64,000 nt of DNA from Calocera cornea HHB12733 (taxonomy: Eukaryota; Basidiomycota; Dacrymycetes; Dacrymycetales; Dacrymycetaceae), in the NCBI GenBank assembly GCA_001632435.1, contig KV423937.1, positions 124,001-188,000 on the forward strand, given 5' to 3'. The translations under genes and the position numbers were made by a program. Shown here one piece after another: positions 45,491 to 56,273 of this stretch; position 1 is the first letter of the stretch, and each line of letters starts with the position of its first letter. The notes below the pieces were generated by a model. That model was not told the DNA's origin. It saw only the letters and a program-made list of their open reading frames with translations, and ran no database searches.

Positions 45491-47752
45491 ATGCTTCGCG
45501 TCGTTGTTATTGGCGCTGGGCCAGCTGGACTTGTCACTTGCAAGCATCTTCTCGAGGCTCGAAGCGATGAATTCCCGTTCGACCCGATTGTTCTGGAACA
45601 GGAGGATGAGCTGGGAGGGACTTTCAAGTGCGTCGGTCGTTTACGGCATCGTAACTTGCAGCCGCTAACATCAACCAACTCTCCACAGGTATCGGTCCTA
45701 TGAAGCTAGTATAAAATAACTCTCCTACGATCTGCATCTAACGTTGTGTCTGTTCAGAATGCCAATCTGGTCTCCTCCAAACAGCTCACTTGTTTCTCGG
45801 ACTGGCGTCTTCCCCTCGGTCACCATGATCACCTTACACTGGAAGAATACGTCGATTATTTGAGGGCCTATGCTGAACATTTCAACGTGCTGGAGCATAT
45901 ACGTACTGGGTGCCGAGTGACGCATATTTCTCGCGGTCTGGATGGCAAGGGCCACCGCGTCGACTACGTTACTAAGTCTCCCGACGGCACTTGGGGCACC
46001 GAGATCCAGAGCATCGCCGCCGACTATCTGGCTATTTGCACTGGGTTGCATGTCATACCTTCAATCCCCTCCATCCCAGGGATCGAGCACGTCCTGGCTC
46101 AGAACGTCTCCTATAGGGAGAAGGAACTCAAGCCGGTGGCATTCCACTCCAGCGATTACAAGAAGCGATCGCAACTCGAGGGAAGGCGCGTGATGATCCT
46201 TGGCTGTGGAGAGACGGGCATGGATCTGGCGTATGAGGTACGTACATTCCACCTTCATGGAGTACGACCCCCTTATGACTGTCCTAGGCAGCAAAAGCTC
46301 AAGCAAAACAAGTTGTGCTTTGTCACAGGGATGGCTTTCTTTCCTTCCCCAAGGTCATCGTAAGTCCTTGCGGTGATGCCCATTATGAAGTAAACTCATA
46401 TCTGATTCATAGAACGACTTCAGCGTAAGACAGCGGTCCTCTTCTTCGCTTCGCAGCTAACAGCCAGCCCAGCTTTTTGGTATGACATTCAAGGGCAACC
46501 TACCGATCGATGGGCTCATCACGAACCTCTTTGAGACGGCATATGTTCATCCGTGGATAGCCGCGAAACGAATCCGCTGGCAGTGAGTTTTGGTCAGGAA
46601 TTGGGTTGCGCAATTGGGGCTCATGCCCGGTCAGCGTCAGCGACTTCGTTATCAAGCGGGTCTTGTGGCTTCTCACGGGTACCCAAGCCGGTTGCAACCA
46701 GTGGGCTGGAGAGCTTCCCCCTGAACGCCTTGGACGTGCCTATGTCTTCTTGAACAAGGCAAGTCGTCCGCATATCTGAAGCAGTACTTACCCTTACGCT
46801 ATGCCCAGTCGCACAAAGCCATGCCATACATCAATCGGCCTTTCCGGCATCGGTCGCCTCTTTTGCAGCTCATCTCGCACTACGAAGAAGACCCTGCGGA
46901 TATGCCGCCCAACACAGACTTTGCCGTCGATTTAGCACCCTTCCCGTCTCTTTTCCTGCCCTCCGGCAAGGCAGTCTTCCCGGTTAACTGGCGGAAAGAG
47001 TCGAAGCGCATACAGAACATCGAAGTCAGGCCAGACATGGTCATCTACGCCACAGGATATACACAGAAGTTTGACTGGTTCGAACCTGGTCAAGGATATG
47101 CGGGCGTCGGCGAGCAGAATGTGCGCGACGTCTTCAAATCTGGCGACGAGACCGTGGCGTACATAGGATTCGTTCGGCCGGGTGTTGGTATGGAAATACA
47201 TTCCGGTGGAGAATAGTAGCTGACCTCATTGCAGGAGCCATTCCTCCGATCGCCGAGATGCAAGCCATGTTCTGGATTGCAATTCTAACCGGCAAGGCGA
47301 AGGTTCCCACCACTCCGGAACATTACCACTTGCTGCAGTCAAAGACCGCTCGCATCAGATACGGCGTTGATCACGGAGCTGTAAGTCTGTCTACCTGAAC
47401 TCGGTGCAATATGCTCATCGTGACCTAGTACATGAGCCAGCTTGCTCGGGATATTGGCGCCGCGCCTGACATCTTCGAACTGTATCGCGTGCACGGCTGG
47501 CACGTCACTTGGTCATACATTTTCGGCGCAGCCTTTGTTACCTACTATCGGCTTCTCGGACCGTTCCCTTCACCGAAGGCTCCAGAGATTGCAAAGACTG
47601 AGTTGTGGGAGGCGATCCTTCGCAGAGGTATAGGGGGCAACCTCTTCATGGGCCTCATCCCGATGGTCTTCTACGGCTTCGTTTCAGGCATTGCTTGGTC
47701 TATCGAATCTGTATGGCGGTTAGCGCATTTCCAGGCACCTAGATTTTCTTGA
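45491..47752 (+). CDS. flavin-containing monooxygenase (FMO) with GC-AG introns
   Basis: Ten exons, 45491-45627, 45689-45704, 45758-46237, 46288-46359, 46413-46424, 46473-46582, 46635-46758, 46809-47187, 47235-47380 and 47429-47752, give 599 residues. The FAD site is VVVIGAGPAGLVTCKHL, the NADPH site VMILGCGETGMDLAYE, and the FMO motifs YRSYENANLVSSKQL, DMVIYATGYTQKFDWF and GFVRPGVGAIPPIAEMQ are clear. The C-terminus has a hydrophobic segment (LFMGLIPMVFYGFVSG) that may anchor it to the ER. Exons 2 and 5 are only 16 and 12 bases. Introns after 45704 and 46758 start with GC (GCTAGT and GCAAGT). The enzyme would oxygenate N- or S-containing small molecules using NADPH. The ATG at 45491 is used because the upstream open frame begins only with GTG. 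Confidence 0.9.
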
Positions 47753-48056
47753 TTGTCATGATCAAGGGGCTGTAACAATAGCCATTGAATGCGTAGAACT
47801 GGCATTTATCTATGTACTCCAGATGCTGTAGCCTCTTTGAATGGCGGCACCAGAAGCGTTACATCGGCATCACGGCGCATCGCGCGAGGTGCCGAAGCTG
47901 GAACGGGACCAATCGCGTGGCAGTCGGGCTTCCGGCCGTACACCGTCCCTTACGCCTCTTAACCTCCCCTCCCATCATCTAGCATACACGCCATCACTGT
48001 CGTTGTCAGCACTCGGCTGGCCATAGTGCCTACTAAGTACCGGTAGAGAAGACGCA
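47753..48056. other. intergenic, FMO 3' side and SEC2 upstream
   Basis: This stretch of 304 bases has no gene, TATA box or repeat that I could recognise. Confidence 0.45.
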
Positions 48057-50895
48057 ATGGCTGCTGAAGTAGAGCATCCCGAAGCGGCAAACGCCGAGGG
48101 TGTCGATACAAGGCGTGAAGACATCCCTGGGGGCTTTGACGAGGCCGTAGAGGAAGAAGCACCTCCTGCTGCAACCAACGGTACAGAGAAGCCAGCTACG
48201 GAAAAGCTTCCGACCGAGGACTCAAATCCCTTGAAGGCAGCCAACGAGTCCAAGCTGGAAGAGGCTGCCGAGGAACCCACCGCCATCGATCGTGCCATTC
48301 AGGTTGACGAAGCAACGCTCGCGTCGACTGCGCCCAAGGAGCTAGGTGACCCGGACGAGCCCCATCTCTTAGTCATCGAATCTTTACGGGCGCAGACGGC
48401 CGACTTGATCGCGCAAGTCACTCAACTCAATGCCAAGCTTGTGAAGTCGTACGACCGGTTCGCTGACCTAGAAGATGATGTACACGTCTCAAACCAGAAC
48501 CTTCGCGCGGCGAAGCTCAAAGTCACCGCGCTTGAGCTGGAGCGATCCGAGCACCTTTCCGCTCTCAACACCGGCCTGCTCGTCGAGCGAGAGAACGTTA
48601 CTCAGGAACTCAAGAGTATGATGGAGCGCGTGTCAGAGGAGGCCGCTCAACGTGGGCAGGCGGAGAGCGCGAAGCAAGCAATCGAGAAAGATCTTGACGA
48701 TCTCAGCGCGGTGCTGTTTTCACAAGCGAATTCGATGGTTGCCGAGGCTCGCCTCGATCGTGCGCGCAGTGCTCGACGGGCGGCAGAGTGCGAGGAGGCA
48801 TTGAAGGGTGCGGAGGAAGCAATGGCTATGGTTCAGAAGCAGATGCAGGATCTGAAAGAAGAAAAGGAGAAGAGTGACCGAGAGGTGGAGAGGATGCAAG
48901 AGCTCATGGGGAAGGGCAAGTACGTCGAGAAGGATAAGGAGATGGTCATCCTCCCGTTGCGGTTGATGAGCTCCCACTTGCCATACAAGGAGTTCATCGA
49001 TTTTATCACCCATCTTCGTGGCGTTCGACCTACGACGCAATCACCACCACCTATACACACCCTTCTAACCTTGCCTTTCTTGGCTCGCCTCATTACCGAA
49101 GACACGTGAGTGATCATCCTGCCCAGTGAGTGCAGTACTGACCTTCCGCAGCGATTCCACTGTTCGCTTCGATCTCGCCCCATCCCTGAACTGGCTCACG
49201 AGGCGGTCATTCACGACCGCCATCCAGCAAGGTCTTCTTCTCATTGAACCTCTGCACACCTCGTCTCTTCAAGCCGAATCTGCATCTATTTTGACCTTCT
49301 CTTCGTCTTCGGAAGTCCTGTGCGGTCTCTGTGGTTGCCCAGTCTTTGGCCATACTCGAACACTCGGAGCAAGCAGCAGCCTGCCGGCACCTGTGCCTAG
49401 ACTCGCACAACCCAACACCAACACAACCTCTTCTTGGAGTACTTCGCGTTTCCTGAAGTCCAATCCGCTCGCGGCGCTCAACAACACGCGATCCGGGTCC
49501 GTCCCTAACGGCACCTCGCTCACCACCCCTCCTCCCACTCCTCTCCCGGAAGCGATTATCCACGTTTTCCGCCTCTCGACACCTCCATCGCAGAAGCCTG
49601 CAAGCCCATACCCGCTGTGCCAGTCTGGCTGGTGCCTCACTCGCTTGCGGACGACATGCGAGCTCTGGGGCTTTGTCCGCCGCGGCATCATCGATCATGT
49701 CTGGGAGGACGACATCCCTTCCAACACCACGCCACCTCCAGCTGTCCCACCACGAAAGCGCATGACGAGCAGGATGGGCTTCTGGGGAATGGGAAGCACG
49801 GAAAGCGTGACGACGGCATCAGTAGTGCCATCAGTATCGGCACCTGGGACTACAGGTAATGTGAAGCCGCCTTTGCCGCCCCGCAGGCACTCAGAGCAGC
49901 CGTCGGCCGCTCCGGCTACACCTCCCAGGCGACGCGTGCCGCCACCGCCCAAGTTTGATGCCATCGAAACGCCTCCGACGCCTAGCCCAACGGCCAACGG
50001 GGATGCTGAGAAGGCAACTCCTGAGGTTGTCGAGTCAGAGGAGGCGCCCGGGGACCGGGAGGACAGCGAGACTGCAGAGACGCAGGATGTGAAGGAGGTC
50101 ATTGCCGAGGGTGAGGATATCGTGGTCACTCTCGACCCGCCAGCGGAGTCGGAGGAAAGGTCTGCCGATGAGCAGAAGCCGGAAGACGAGACTGTCGGGC
50201 CCAAAGCTGAAGACGACGCTGCTGAAAAGCCCGCTGTCAATGGCGTCCATCCCGGCACGCCTCCTCGTGCTGTCGATGCGGAGAGCCCGACGACGCCGAT
50301 GTCCGCTCCCCCGCCTATACCGCGCCGGGCGGCTGCTCGCAGTCGCGGCACTCCCACTACACCGACAGGGGCGACCCCAGGCGGATCGCCGACGAGGTTG
50401 GCATCTCCGCTCCCTCCCTCGTCACCCGATCAGACGGCCGTTGCGGGCTCCGCGATAGAAATTACCCCTCCCCGCGTGACATCCGACGCGGAGAACGACG
50501 ATTTCCTCTCTGCGCCTTCGTCGCCCAAGTCAAAGCCTACTTCGCCTACAGAGCGGGATATTCCACCCCTTGATATCGCTGCGCCCGAGCCTGAGGAGAA
50601 GGAGGTGACTCGCACCACAAACGGCGTGGTGGAGCATATACCCGAGATCTCCAGCGTCCCGCACTTTGTTGAGGAGAAGGCGCGCGTCCCCCCGCCCATG
50701 CCTCCCAGGCGCGCCATCCCGCCGAAGATGGCCGACATCCCGCCGCCCGCCTCGCCCATCCTCCCCGAGGAAGTCGGGTTCACGAACGATGCTGTGTGGG
50801 AAGAGAAGGCGTGGCGCGAGCTTGTGCGGCTGAGGGAGGACATGTTCCTCGCTCGTGTTGGGGCGGTCAGGGCAGACCCGGCGGCGTTCGCGTAG
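48057..50895 (+). CDS. SEC2: Rab guanine nucleotide exchange factor SEC2 (Rabin-like)
   Basis: Exons 48057-49105 and 49152-50895 give 930 residues. Residues from about 100 to 300 are one long heptad coiled coil: LLVIESLRAQTADLIAQVTQ, LNAKLVKSYDRFADLEDDV and ELKSMMERVSEEAAQRGQAE, followed by KAIEKDLDDLSAVLFSQANS-like Sec2 motif (LDDLSAVLFSQANSMVAEAR), the exchange region for Sec4/Rab8. A cysteine-bearing region follows the intron (EVLCGLCGCPVFGH, RLRTTCELWGFVRRGIIDHV), and the last 400 residues are Pro/Thr-rich with SH3-type PPLPPRR motifs. It should activate the exocytic Rab on secretory vesicles at the hyphal tip. The acidic first 90 residues are not conserved. Confidence 0.9.
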
Positions 50896-51227
50896 CGAGT
50901 CGCGGGCGGGTTGGGCGCGGTGGCTGTTTTTGTTTAGCTGTATCGGGCTGGGGCGGGCCTCGCTGTACCTCGTATCATATATATCCTTCATACATTTCAT
51001 TCCATGTGGCTTCATTGACCGTGTGGGAGAGCTGAACAGACCATGATTTCTATCAAAGTGGTTGATGAGTAAGCACGCTGACATCATCATCTGAGCTGCC
51101 GACATTTCCCGTTCAGGTCGTTTCCTGCGTACACCCTCCTTGCCTACCCTCCTCTCGCCTCGCATCCAGTGAGCTCTTCTCCAACCGCAGGACTTGAGCA
51201 TACATTGACCTCGCGCTGGTAGACAAA
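50896..51227. other. intergenic, SEC2 3' side and COX17 upstream
   Basis: This stretch of 332 bases contains a TATATATCC-like stretch at about 50978-50986, more likely a 3' signal of SEC2 than a promoter. No gene is seen. Confidence 0.4.
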
Positions 51228-51504
51228 ATGTCGTCTATGAGAGTGGCCAACCCTACGAAGGGCGAGACTTCCGCCAAGCTGACAAACCCGCTCAACCCCG
51301 AAGGGCTCAAGCCGTACGTGTCTCCCGTCTCCCTCCCGTCCACGCCGTCCTCACAGAGCGTGTAGATGCTGCGCCTGCCCCGAGACCAAGTCGGCGCGAG
51401 ACGAGTGCTTCCTGCGGACGGACTCTGGTGAGGCGAGCGAGGCGTGCAAGAACCTCGTGCAGGCGCATATCGCGTGCATGAGGGGGTACGGGTTCAACAT
51501 CTGA
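51228..51504 (+). CDS. COX17: mitochondrial copper chaperone COX17
   Basis: Exons 51228-51313 and 51366-51504 give 74 residues, the normal length. The copper-binding [18 protein letters not shown] is followed by the second half of the twin CX9C arrangement, [19 protein letters not shown]. The intron splits the codon before the CC pair, which becomes visible only after splicing. COX17 carries copper in the intermembrane space to Sco1 and Cox11 for cytochrome oxidase assembly. The gene was partly hidden since each exon is short. Confidence 0.95.
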
Positions 51505-51666
51505 GCGCCAGAATACTCCGGTTGCGCATATAGCCGGGGTGGGAGAGAAGCGACCATCTTAGAGAGGGACGGTCGTTAGGGAGAGGAGGTAATGTACTAT
51601 AGCGCATCGCTGCTCAATCAAATCCGCATTCATTACATTGCGTAAAGTACAGTGCTTGTAAGACTA

Positions 51667-52790
51667 TCAGGACATCCCTCCCGCCCCACCGCTCGCAAGC
51701 CGCTGCACCTCCTCCCTCCTTCCCTTCAGCAGCCGCAACAGCGTCCTAAGTCCAAAGAGCAGGCCCTCGTCCGGCCCCTGCCCGGGCACGCACCGCGTGT
51801 GCGCAAAATCGATCAGCCTGACGATCCAGGGCAGGTTGGGCGTCTCCTCAGGTTCGCTCTCCTCCTCATCCTCCTCCATCTCCTCATCTTCCTCGTCGGC
51901 ATTGGTGGCAGCATCAGTAGCCTCGGCATCAGCGCGGGCTTTCAACTCTTCCTGCTTCCTCAGCGCCTCTCTCAGCGCGCGCTCCTCCCCCTCATACACC
52001 AGCAACACGCTCCCCCCCACTACGCGCACCTCAGTCGCGGCAAGCACCTCTGTCAGCTCTTCCACGTCGTCCTCCACCCCCTGGAGGACAGACACGAGCA
52101 GGTCTGGCGGAAGGCCGGGGTCGGAGGGGCTGAGGGCAAGGGGGAAGAAGGCGCTGATGCCCTGGGGGAGCTGGGCGGCAGTGAGGGAGTATCCGTAGGA
52201 CTTGGGGTAGGTTGTGTATCTGTTTGTTAGGCGGTTGTACACCTGCGCAGGACATCAGTCTCCCTCCCTTCGATAGCATATGAGCCATTCAGACTTACAT
52301 GAAACCCCGTCAGCCTGATCCCGGTCTCGGCACTCGTCGTCTCCCTCGCCCTCAGCTCCATCCTCGCCCTCTTATCCTCACTCGCGTCCTCATCCCACAA
52401 CACCTTCCCCATCTTCACATCGCAAACATTCCCCTTCAGAAAATACTGCACTACATTCTCCAGCACCACGCTCTCCGCGCCTGTCTCCCCCACGCTTGGG
52501 GCGGGCACGAGCTCCCCACCGGGCAGCATCTGCCCCTCCAGCCGCAGGGTGCCATAGAACTGCGGGACCCATTCCCGCAGCTGGGCCAGCGCGGGCTCGG
52601 AGGCGAGTGCAGAGTAAAAGACGCTCTCCCCGGGAAGGGCGGACTTGATCACGAATGACCCGTCCGCGCTCGTTTCTACGGCCCCCGGGTGGCCGCCCAC
52701 TTGCAAGGGGACGGAGGATGGGCCGGCGGCAGGTTCCCTTGTCCCGGGGTGGATGGAAACGATGCCGATGCTGCCATTCTGGGCCGCCAT
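51667..52790 (-). CDS. ARG82: inositol polyphosphate multikinase (Arg82/IPMK)
   Basis: Exons 52790-52299 and 52242-51667 give 355 residues. Family motifs appear in order: GHPGAVETSADGSFVIK at the N-terminus, VPQFYGTLRLEG, the inositol-binding NVCDVKMGKVLWDEDAS (equivalent of PxxxDxKxG), TGIRLTGFHVYN, and the metal-binding LPWIVRLIDFAHTRC near the end. An acidic insert (DEEDEEMEEDEEE) precedes the last motif, as in yeast Arg82. The enzyme phosphorylates IP3 to IP4 and IP5 in the nucleus and can act in transcription control. The ATG at 52790 is the first in a frame that is open further upstream; upstream residues are not conserved. Confidence 0.93.
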
Positions 52791-53353
52791 TTCAATGCCC
52801 AAAGAAGATACAGGGGATATAATCACGCTTGTCCCGGGCCTCCGAGCGGCGTGAAAGGGAGAATGGACAGAGGGTATCGAGCAAAGCAGCCCTACCGCTT
52901 GCGGGCACACTTACAAAACTTGCAGGCATGCGCTTCAGGGTCCGGTGCTTCATGTGACGATGTTCGACCATCACCACCAGGGAAAAAGGCAAGAAGAACG
53001 CAATAGACATCGGCGTATCGAAGCTTCTCTGTTGTTCTGAGCGGCAATCAGCTTGATTTCTAACAATCCGGGCGGCCAATGCTTCTAGATGTATCACTCA
53101 ACGGCCAGAATGGCAGCTGCTCGGTCGGGTTCGGTGCTTCTTCCTGAGTCTCGGAGCAAGTGCCGCCGTTCGCCTGTCCTGATTGGCCAACTCAGAAGTC
53201 TCTTTCTCTTGAAAATAGTCGCTTCTATCTGCTGCCTCGCAGGGGCGATACACTCAGGCGGTGTTGAGCTTTTCGGATGGCACAATGGTGATGACGCAAT
53301 TGCGGGCTGCGTCATCGGGCTGCCAGATGCCGCCCTCTGTAACCAGCGAGAGG
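52791..53353. other. intergenic, no gene seen
   Basis: 563 bases between the IPMK start and the TATA box of the repeat array. Short ORFs on both strands show no family resemblance. It presumably contains the IPMK promoter. Confidence 0.4.
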
Positions 53354-53361
53354 TATAAATA
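53354..53361 (+). promoter_or_regulatory. TATA box upstream of the hairpin repeat array
   Basis: TATAAATA lies 132 bases before the first repeat unit and is followed by a pyrimidine-rich stretch, as in strong fungal Pol II promoters. No coding gene lies downstream for 2 kb on this strand, so the probable product is the repeat-array transcript. Confidence 0.5.
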
Positions 53362-53492
53362 CGAGGGCATTCCGACTTATTCTAGCTCACCACGCTCTCC
53401 CAGTTTCCCCTCCCACTCCCCTCCAGCGGGCCGACGAATCCTCCTCCAACGCTGCTCCTTTCTGTCAACGCGTCTCTCTTGGGTTGTAGGTT

Positions 53493-55092
53493 GGTCCAGC
53501 ATTCCCACCTTCGCGCTACGGTCTGGTCATGCTCTTGAGCCGGGCGCTCACTGTGCCGCTCTGCATGGCCTCAGGGTGTAGGGTCAATGTGTGAAGGCGA
53601 CACTTATCCTTTTGACTCAGGCTTCCCCTGTGGCGAGCGCTTGACTTTCATCATCTTTCAGTATACTCGACATCGCTTACTGTCGACATGGCTCTACTGC
53701 CTCTGACGGATGGTCCAGCATTCACGCCTTCGCGCTACAGTCTGGCCATGTCATGGTTACCGAACTCTTCTTCGTGGGTCCTGCATGGCCTCAGGGTGTA
53801 GGGTCAATGTGTGAAGGCGACACTTATCCGATCGACACAGGCATTCCTTGGGCTAGCGCTTGACTTCCATCAAATACCATCGGCAGCAAGACGTGCACTG
53901 GTTCCCGGCAGTCCCCTTCGGCACTCACCATCGACTACTGTCTACACCGCTTCACTCCCTCCGATTGATGGTCCAGCATTCATGCCTTCGCGCTACAGTC
54001 TGGTCATGACACAAACCTCATAGTCAGCTTCGCTGGTTTTGCATGACCTCAGGGTGTAGGGTCAATGTGTGAAGGCGATACTTATCCCTCGGCTCGGAAG
54101 ATTCTACGAATTTCAGTATTGATCTCGTCCGCACTCCCTCCACTCTGTCCTCAACACTGCTTGCCTGGCACAGAGCTTCTCATTGCTGCAGGACGGTCCA
54201 GCATTCCCACCTTCGCGCTACAGTCTGACCATGCTCAGGAACCTCGCATCATTCTTCGCTGCGGGTTCCTGGATGGTCTCAGGGTGTAGGGTCAATGTGT
54301 GAAGGCGACACTCGTCCTGTCGACTTGGATTCTCTCCTTGAACATCAATGACAGCTCGCCACGACTCGCTTCTCTACGTCCCCGCGCGACGAGGGTCTCT
54401 TGTACTCTCTCCCTTTCCTCGATGTGCACCCTCCCCGTCAACATGGCCCACTGGCTTCTCTCTGAAGGGACGGCATCGCATTCACACCTTCGTGCTGCAG
54501 TGTGACTATTCGAGTTATCATCTAGGATACGGCGTTTTTCTGGTTCCGTGTCTAGAATACGGTCAGGGCCGGATTAATCTAAAATACGGTCTCCCGAACG
54601 CGGAGATAGCTCCTCAATTGCCTCTATTTGAGTCTAACAAAGATAAAACTGCACTGTTCCACTTTTGTAGCATTGTGTCAGAGCTCAAGGAAATTGATTG
54701 TATTCAAAAGTGACTCGAAAGCCCTTAAAATACATATTCTTTGTGAATCCGCCCTACAGTTTGTTCATTTTCCCATTTAAAGCTCACTTTTCTCCAGATT
54801 GAAGCTCAGACAACGCATATTAAGAGTCTGTTTGCCGATTTTCCTCTTTAATAGCATTATTTTGTAACTGCAGTGATGAAAATAGAGGTGATTGAAGTGC
54901 ACATCTCCGCGTTCGGAAGACCGTATTTTAGATTAATCCGGCCCTGACCGTATTCTAGACACGGAACCAGAAAAACGCCGTATCCTAGATGATAACTCGT
55001 GACGATTCTCATGGGCCCTGTGATGTTCTTCGTTGCGGGGTTTCTGGATGGTCTCCCGGTGTAGAATCAATGTGTGAAGATGACTCTCATCC
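53493..55092 (+). repeat. array of five diverged ~118-base hairpin units
   Basis: Units are at 53493-53609, 53712-53829, 53970-54087, 54195-54317 and 54473-54511 plus 54999-55092 (split). Each begins GGTCCAGCATTC (diverged in unit 5), continues CCTTCGCGCTAC, and ends with TCAGGGTGTAGGGTCAATG and TGAAGGCGA. Within a unit CCTTC pairs with GAAGG, CTAC with GTAG, and a 6-7 base inner helix closes a variable loop, giving one nested hairpin. Spacers of 100-140 bases are partly similar between units 1 and 2. All frames are interrupted by the same TAG in the conserved block, so protein coding is unlikely. I do not recognise the family; it could be a non-coding RNA cluster. Confidence 0.8.
54512..54998. 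mobile_element. non-autonomous Mutator-like MITE with 96-base terminal inverted repeats
   Basis: The first 96 bases (54512-54607, beginning GAGTTATCATCTAGGATACG) are the reverse complement of the last 96 (54903-54998) with one mismatch. Flanking 10-base sequences GTGACTATTC (54502-54511) and GTGACGATTC (54999-55008) differ at one base and look like a target-site duplication. The 295-base interior is A/T-rich and has no transposase ORF. Long terminal repeats with a 9-11 base duplication are typical of Mutator-like elements. The insertion interrupts the fifth repeat unit. Confidence 0.9.
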
Positions 55093-55412
55093 TCACTGCA
55101 CTTCTCTGTGATGATGAACCGCTGTATTTCCTCTGGCTCTTTGTTTCGACTTTCTTAGACTGGCCTGCGGCATGTCGTCCGTTAATCCGCTCTGTGGGCG
55201 CGACGCTGTGCATACTCCATATACAACTGGTATCCATTCATTGTTCAACTTAAATGCGTCTGAGCAATCCGACGACTGCAAACTTCACTAAGCTCGGTAA
55301 TAAAGCCTCTCTGAACCAAGCGCATGCACTTCACTCGCGAGTTCCACTTGTGTAATTCCCTTCGTAATAGCTCGCACTGCTGCATTTCTCTACTAGAGAG
55401 CTTCGCCGACCT
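55093..55412. other. intergenic, 3' of the array and of the O-methyltransferase
   Basis: This stretch of 320 bases has no supported gene; one short ORF on the minus strand (55093-55281) shows no similarity that I recognise. Confidence 0.4.
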
Positions 55413-56273
55413 TCAGATACCCTTTCGGACAGATATGTACATGAAGCCATCATAACCCTTCTCGCCAGCTTAATGGGTAAGTAAGAAAACGCAAATACAA
55501 TGTAAGTCGGCTGGGGAAACACTCACCAGTACCAATGGTCGTCGCCTCGACGCCTGGGTCATTCTTGACCATCTCAAGGAGCTTCCTGATTCCCAGAATG
55601 TCGGGGCTGTTCACATCAGGGTCGGCGACCCTGCCGTTGCGGACCACGTTGTCGACGATGATCACGCCTCCCGTGCGGACAAGCTTGCGTGCAATCTGGA
55701 AATACGGCCCGTTGTTCTCTTTGTCCGCGTCGATGAACACGAGGTCGACTGGCGGCGTGGGGGACAGCTTGGGCATCGTCTCTAGTGCAGGGCCGAGCAG
55801 TACCTTGGCTTTGGAGGATAGGCCGGCATGAGCGAGGTTCTCTTCGGATACCTGGTCATGGTCAGTCATGGTCACTAGCACAGAAGAACAAGCTACCTTG
55901 GCGTGCTTTGGGCTCACTTCGAGGCTGGTGAGCTCACCGCCGTCAGGGAGCGCTCTGGCCATCCATATGGATGAATAACTGCGCAATGTCAATAACAGTG
56001 AGGGAGTTTCAGACACAAAATGACGCACGCTCCGAGTGTGCCAACCTCCACGATACGTTTCGCGTTGAGCCCCTTCGCGACCAGGTTGAGAAACGCTCCC
56101 TCGGCGGCAGAGACACTGATGGCTGGTATCCCATGGGCGGCCGTATTCTTCAGGGCGAAGTCGAGGGCCTCGTCATGAGGAAGGAGGAACGAATTGTGGT
56201 AACGGTCTGATCTCGTCCAGTCAGCCTGCCCTGTCGCCGGACGGGAGAAGCGTGGGCTGTGCGGGGTGGCCAT
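55413..56273 (-). CDS. SAM-dependent O-methyltransferase, caffeoyl-CoA OMT type (copy 1)
   Basis: Exons 56273-56029, 55978-55897, 55851-55527 and 55468-55413 give 235 residues. SAM-binding motif I is RIVEVGTLGAYSSIWMA, motif II GGELTSLEVSPKHAK, then VDLVFIDADKENNGPYFQ with the metal-binding DAD, and GGVIIVDNVVRNGRVADP with the catalytic DN. The last exon supplies AGEKGYDGFMYISVRKGI. This is a class I, cation-dependent enzyme for catechol-like phenols or related acceptors. It is divergently paired with a paralogue at 57243 that has the same intron positions and phases. TATATAT at 56347-56353 may be its promoter element. Codon third positions are less G+C-rich than in the paralogue. Confidence 0.93.

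Noticed and set aside
53601..54311. H/ACA or C/D snoRNA identity for the repeat units
   Set aside because: ACA follows the hairpin in units 1, 2 and 4, but it is ATA in unit 3 and lost in unit 5. There is only one hairpin per unit, and no C and D boxes were found.
53811..54713. Several short ORFs in the hairpin array
   Set aside because: They start and stop at the same conserved repeat blocks, and the codon content differs between units, so they follow the repeat and not a protein.
53493..55092. CRISPR array
   Set aside because: Units are about 118 bases, diverged and unevenly spaced, with no short identical repeats and no cas genes, in a eukaryotic context.
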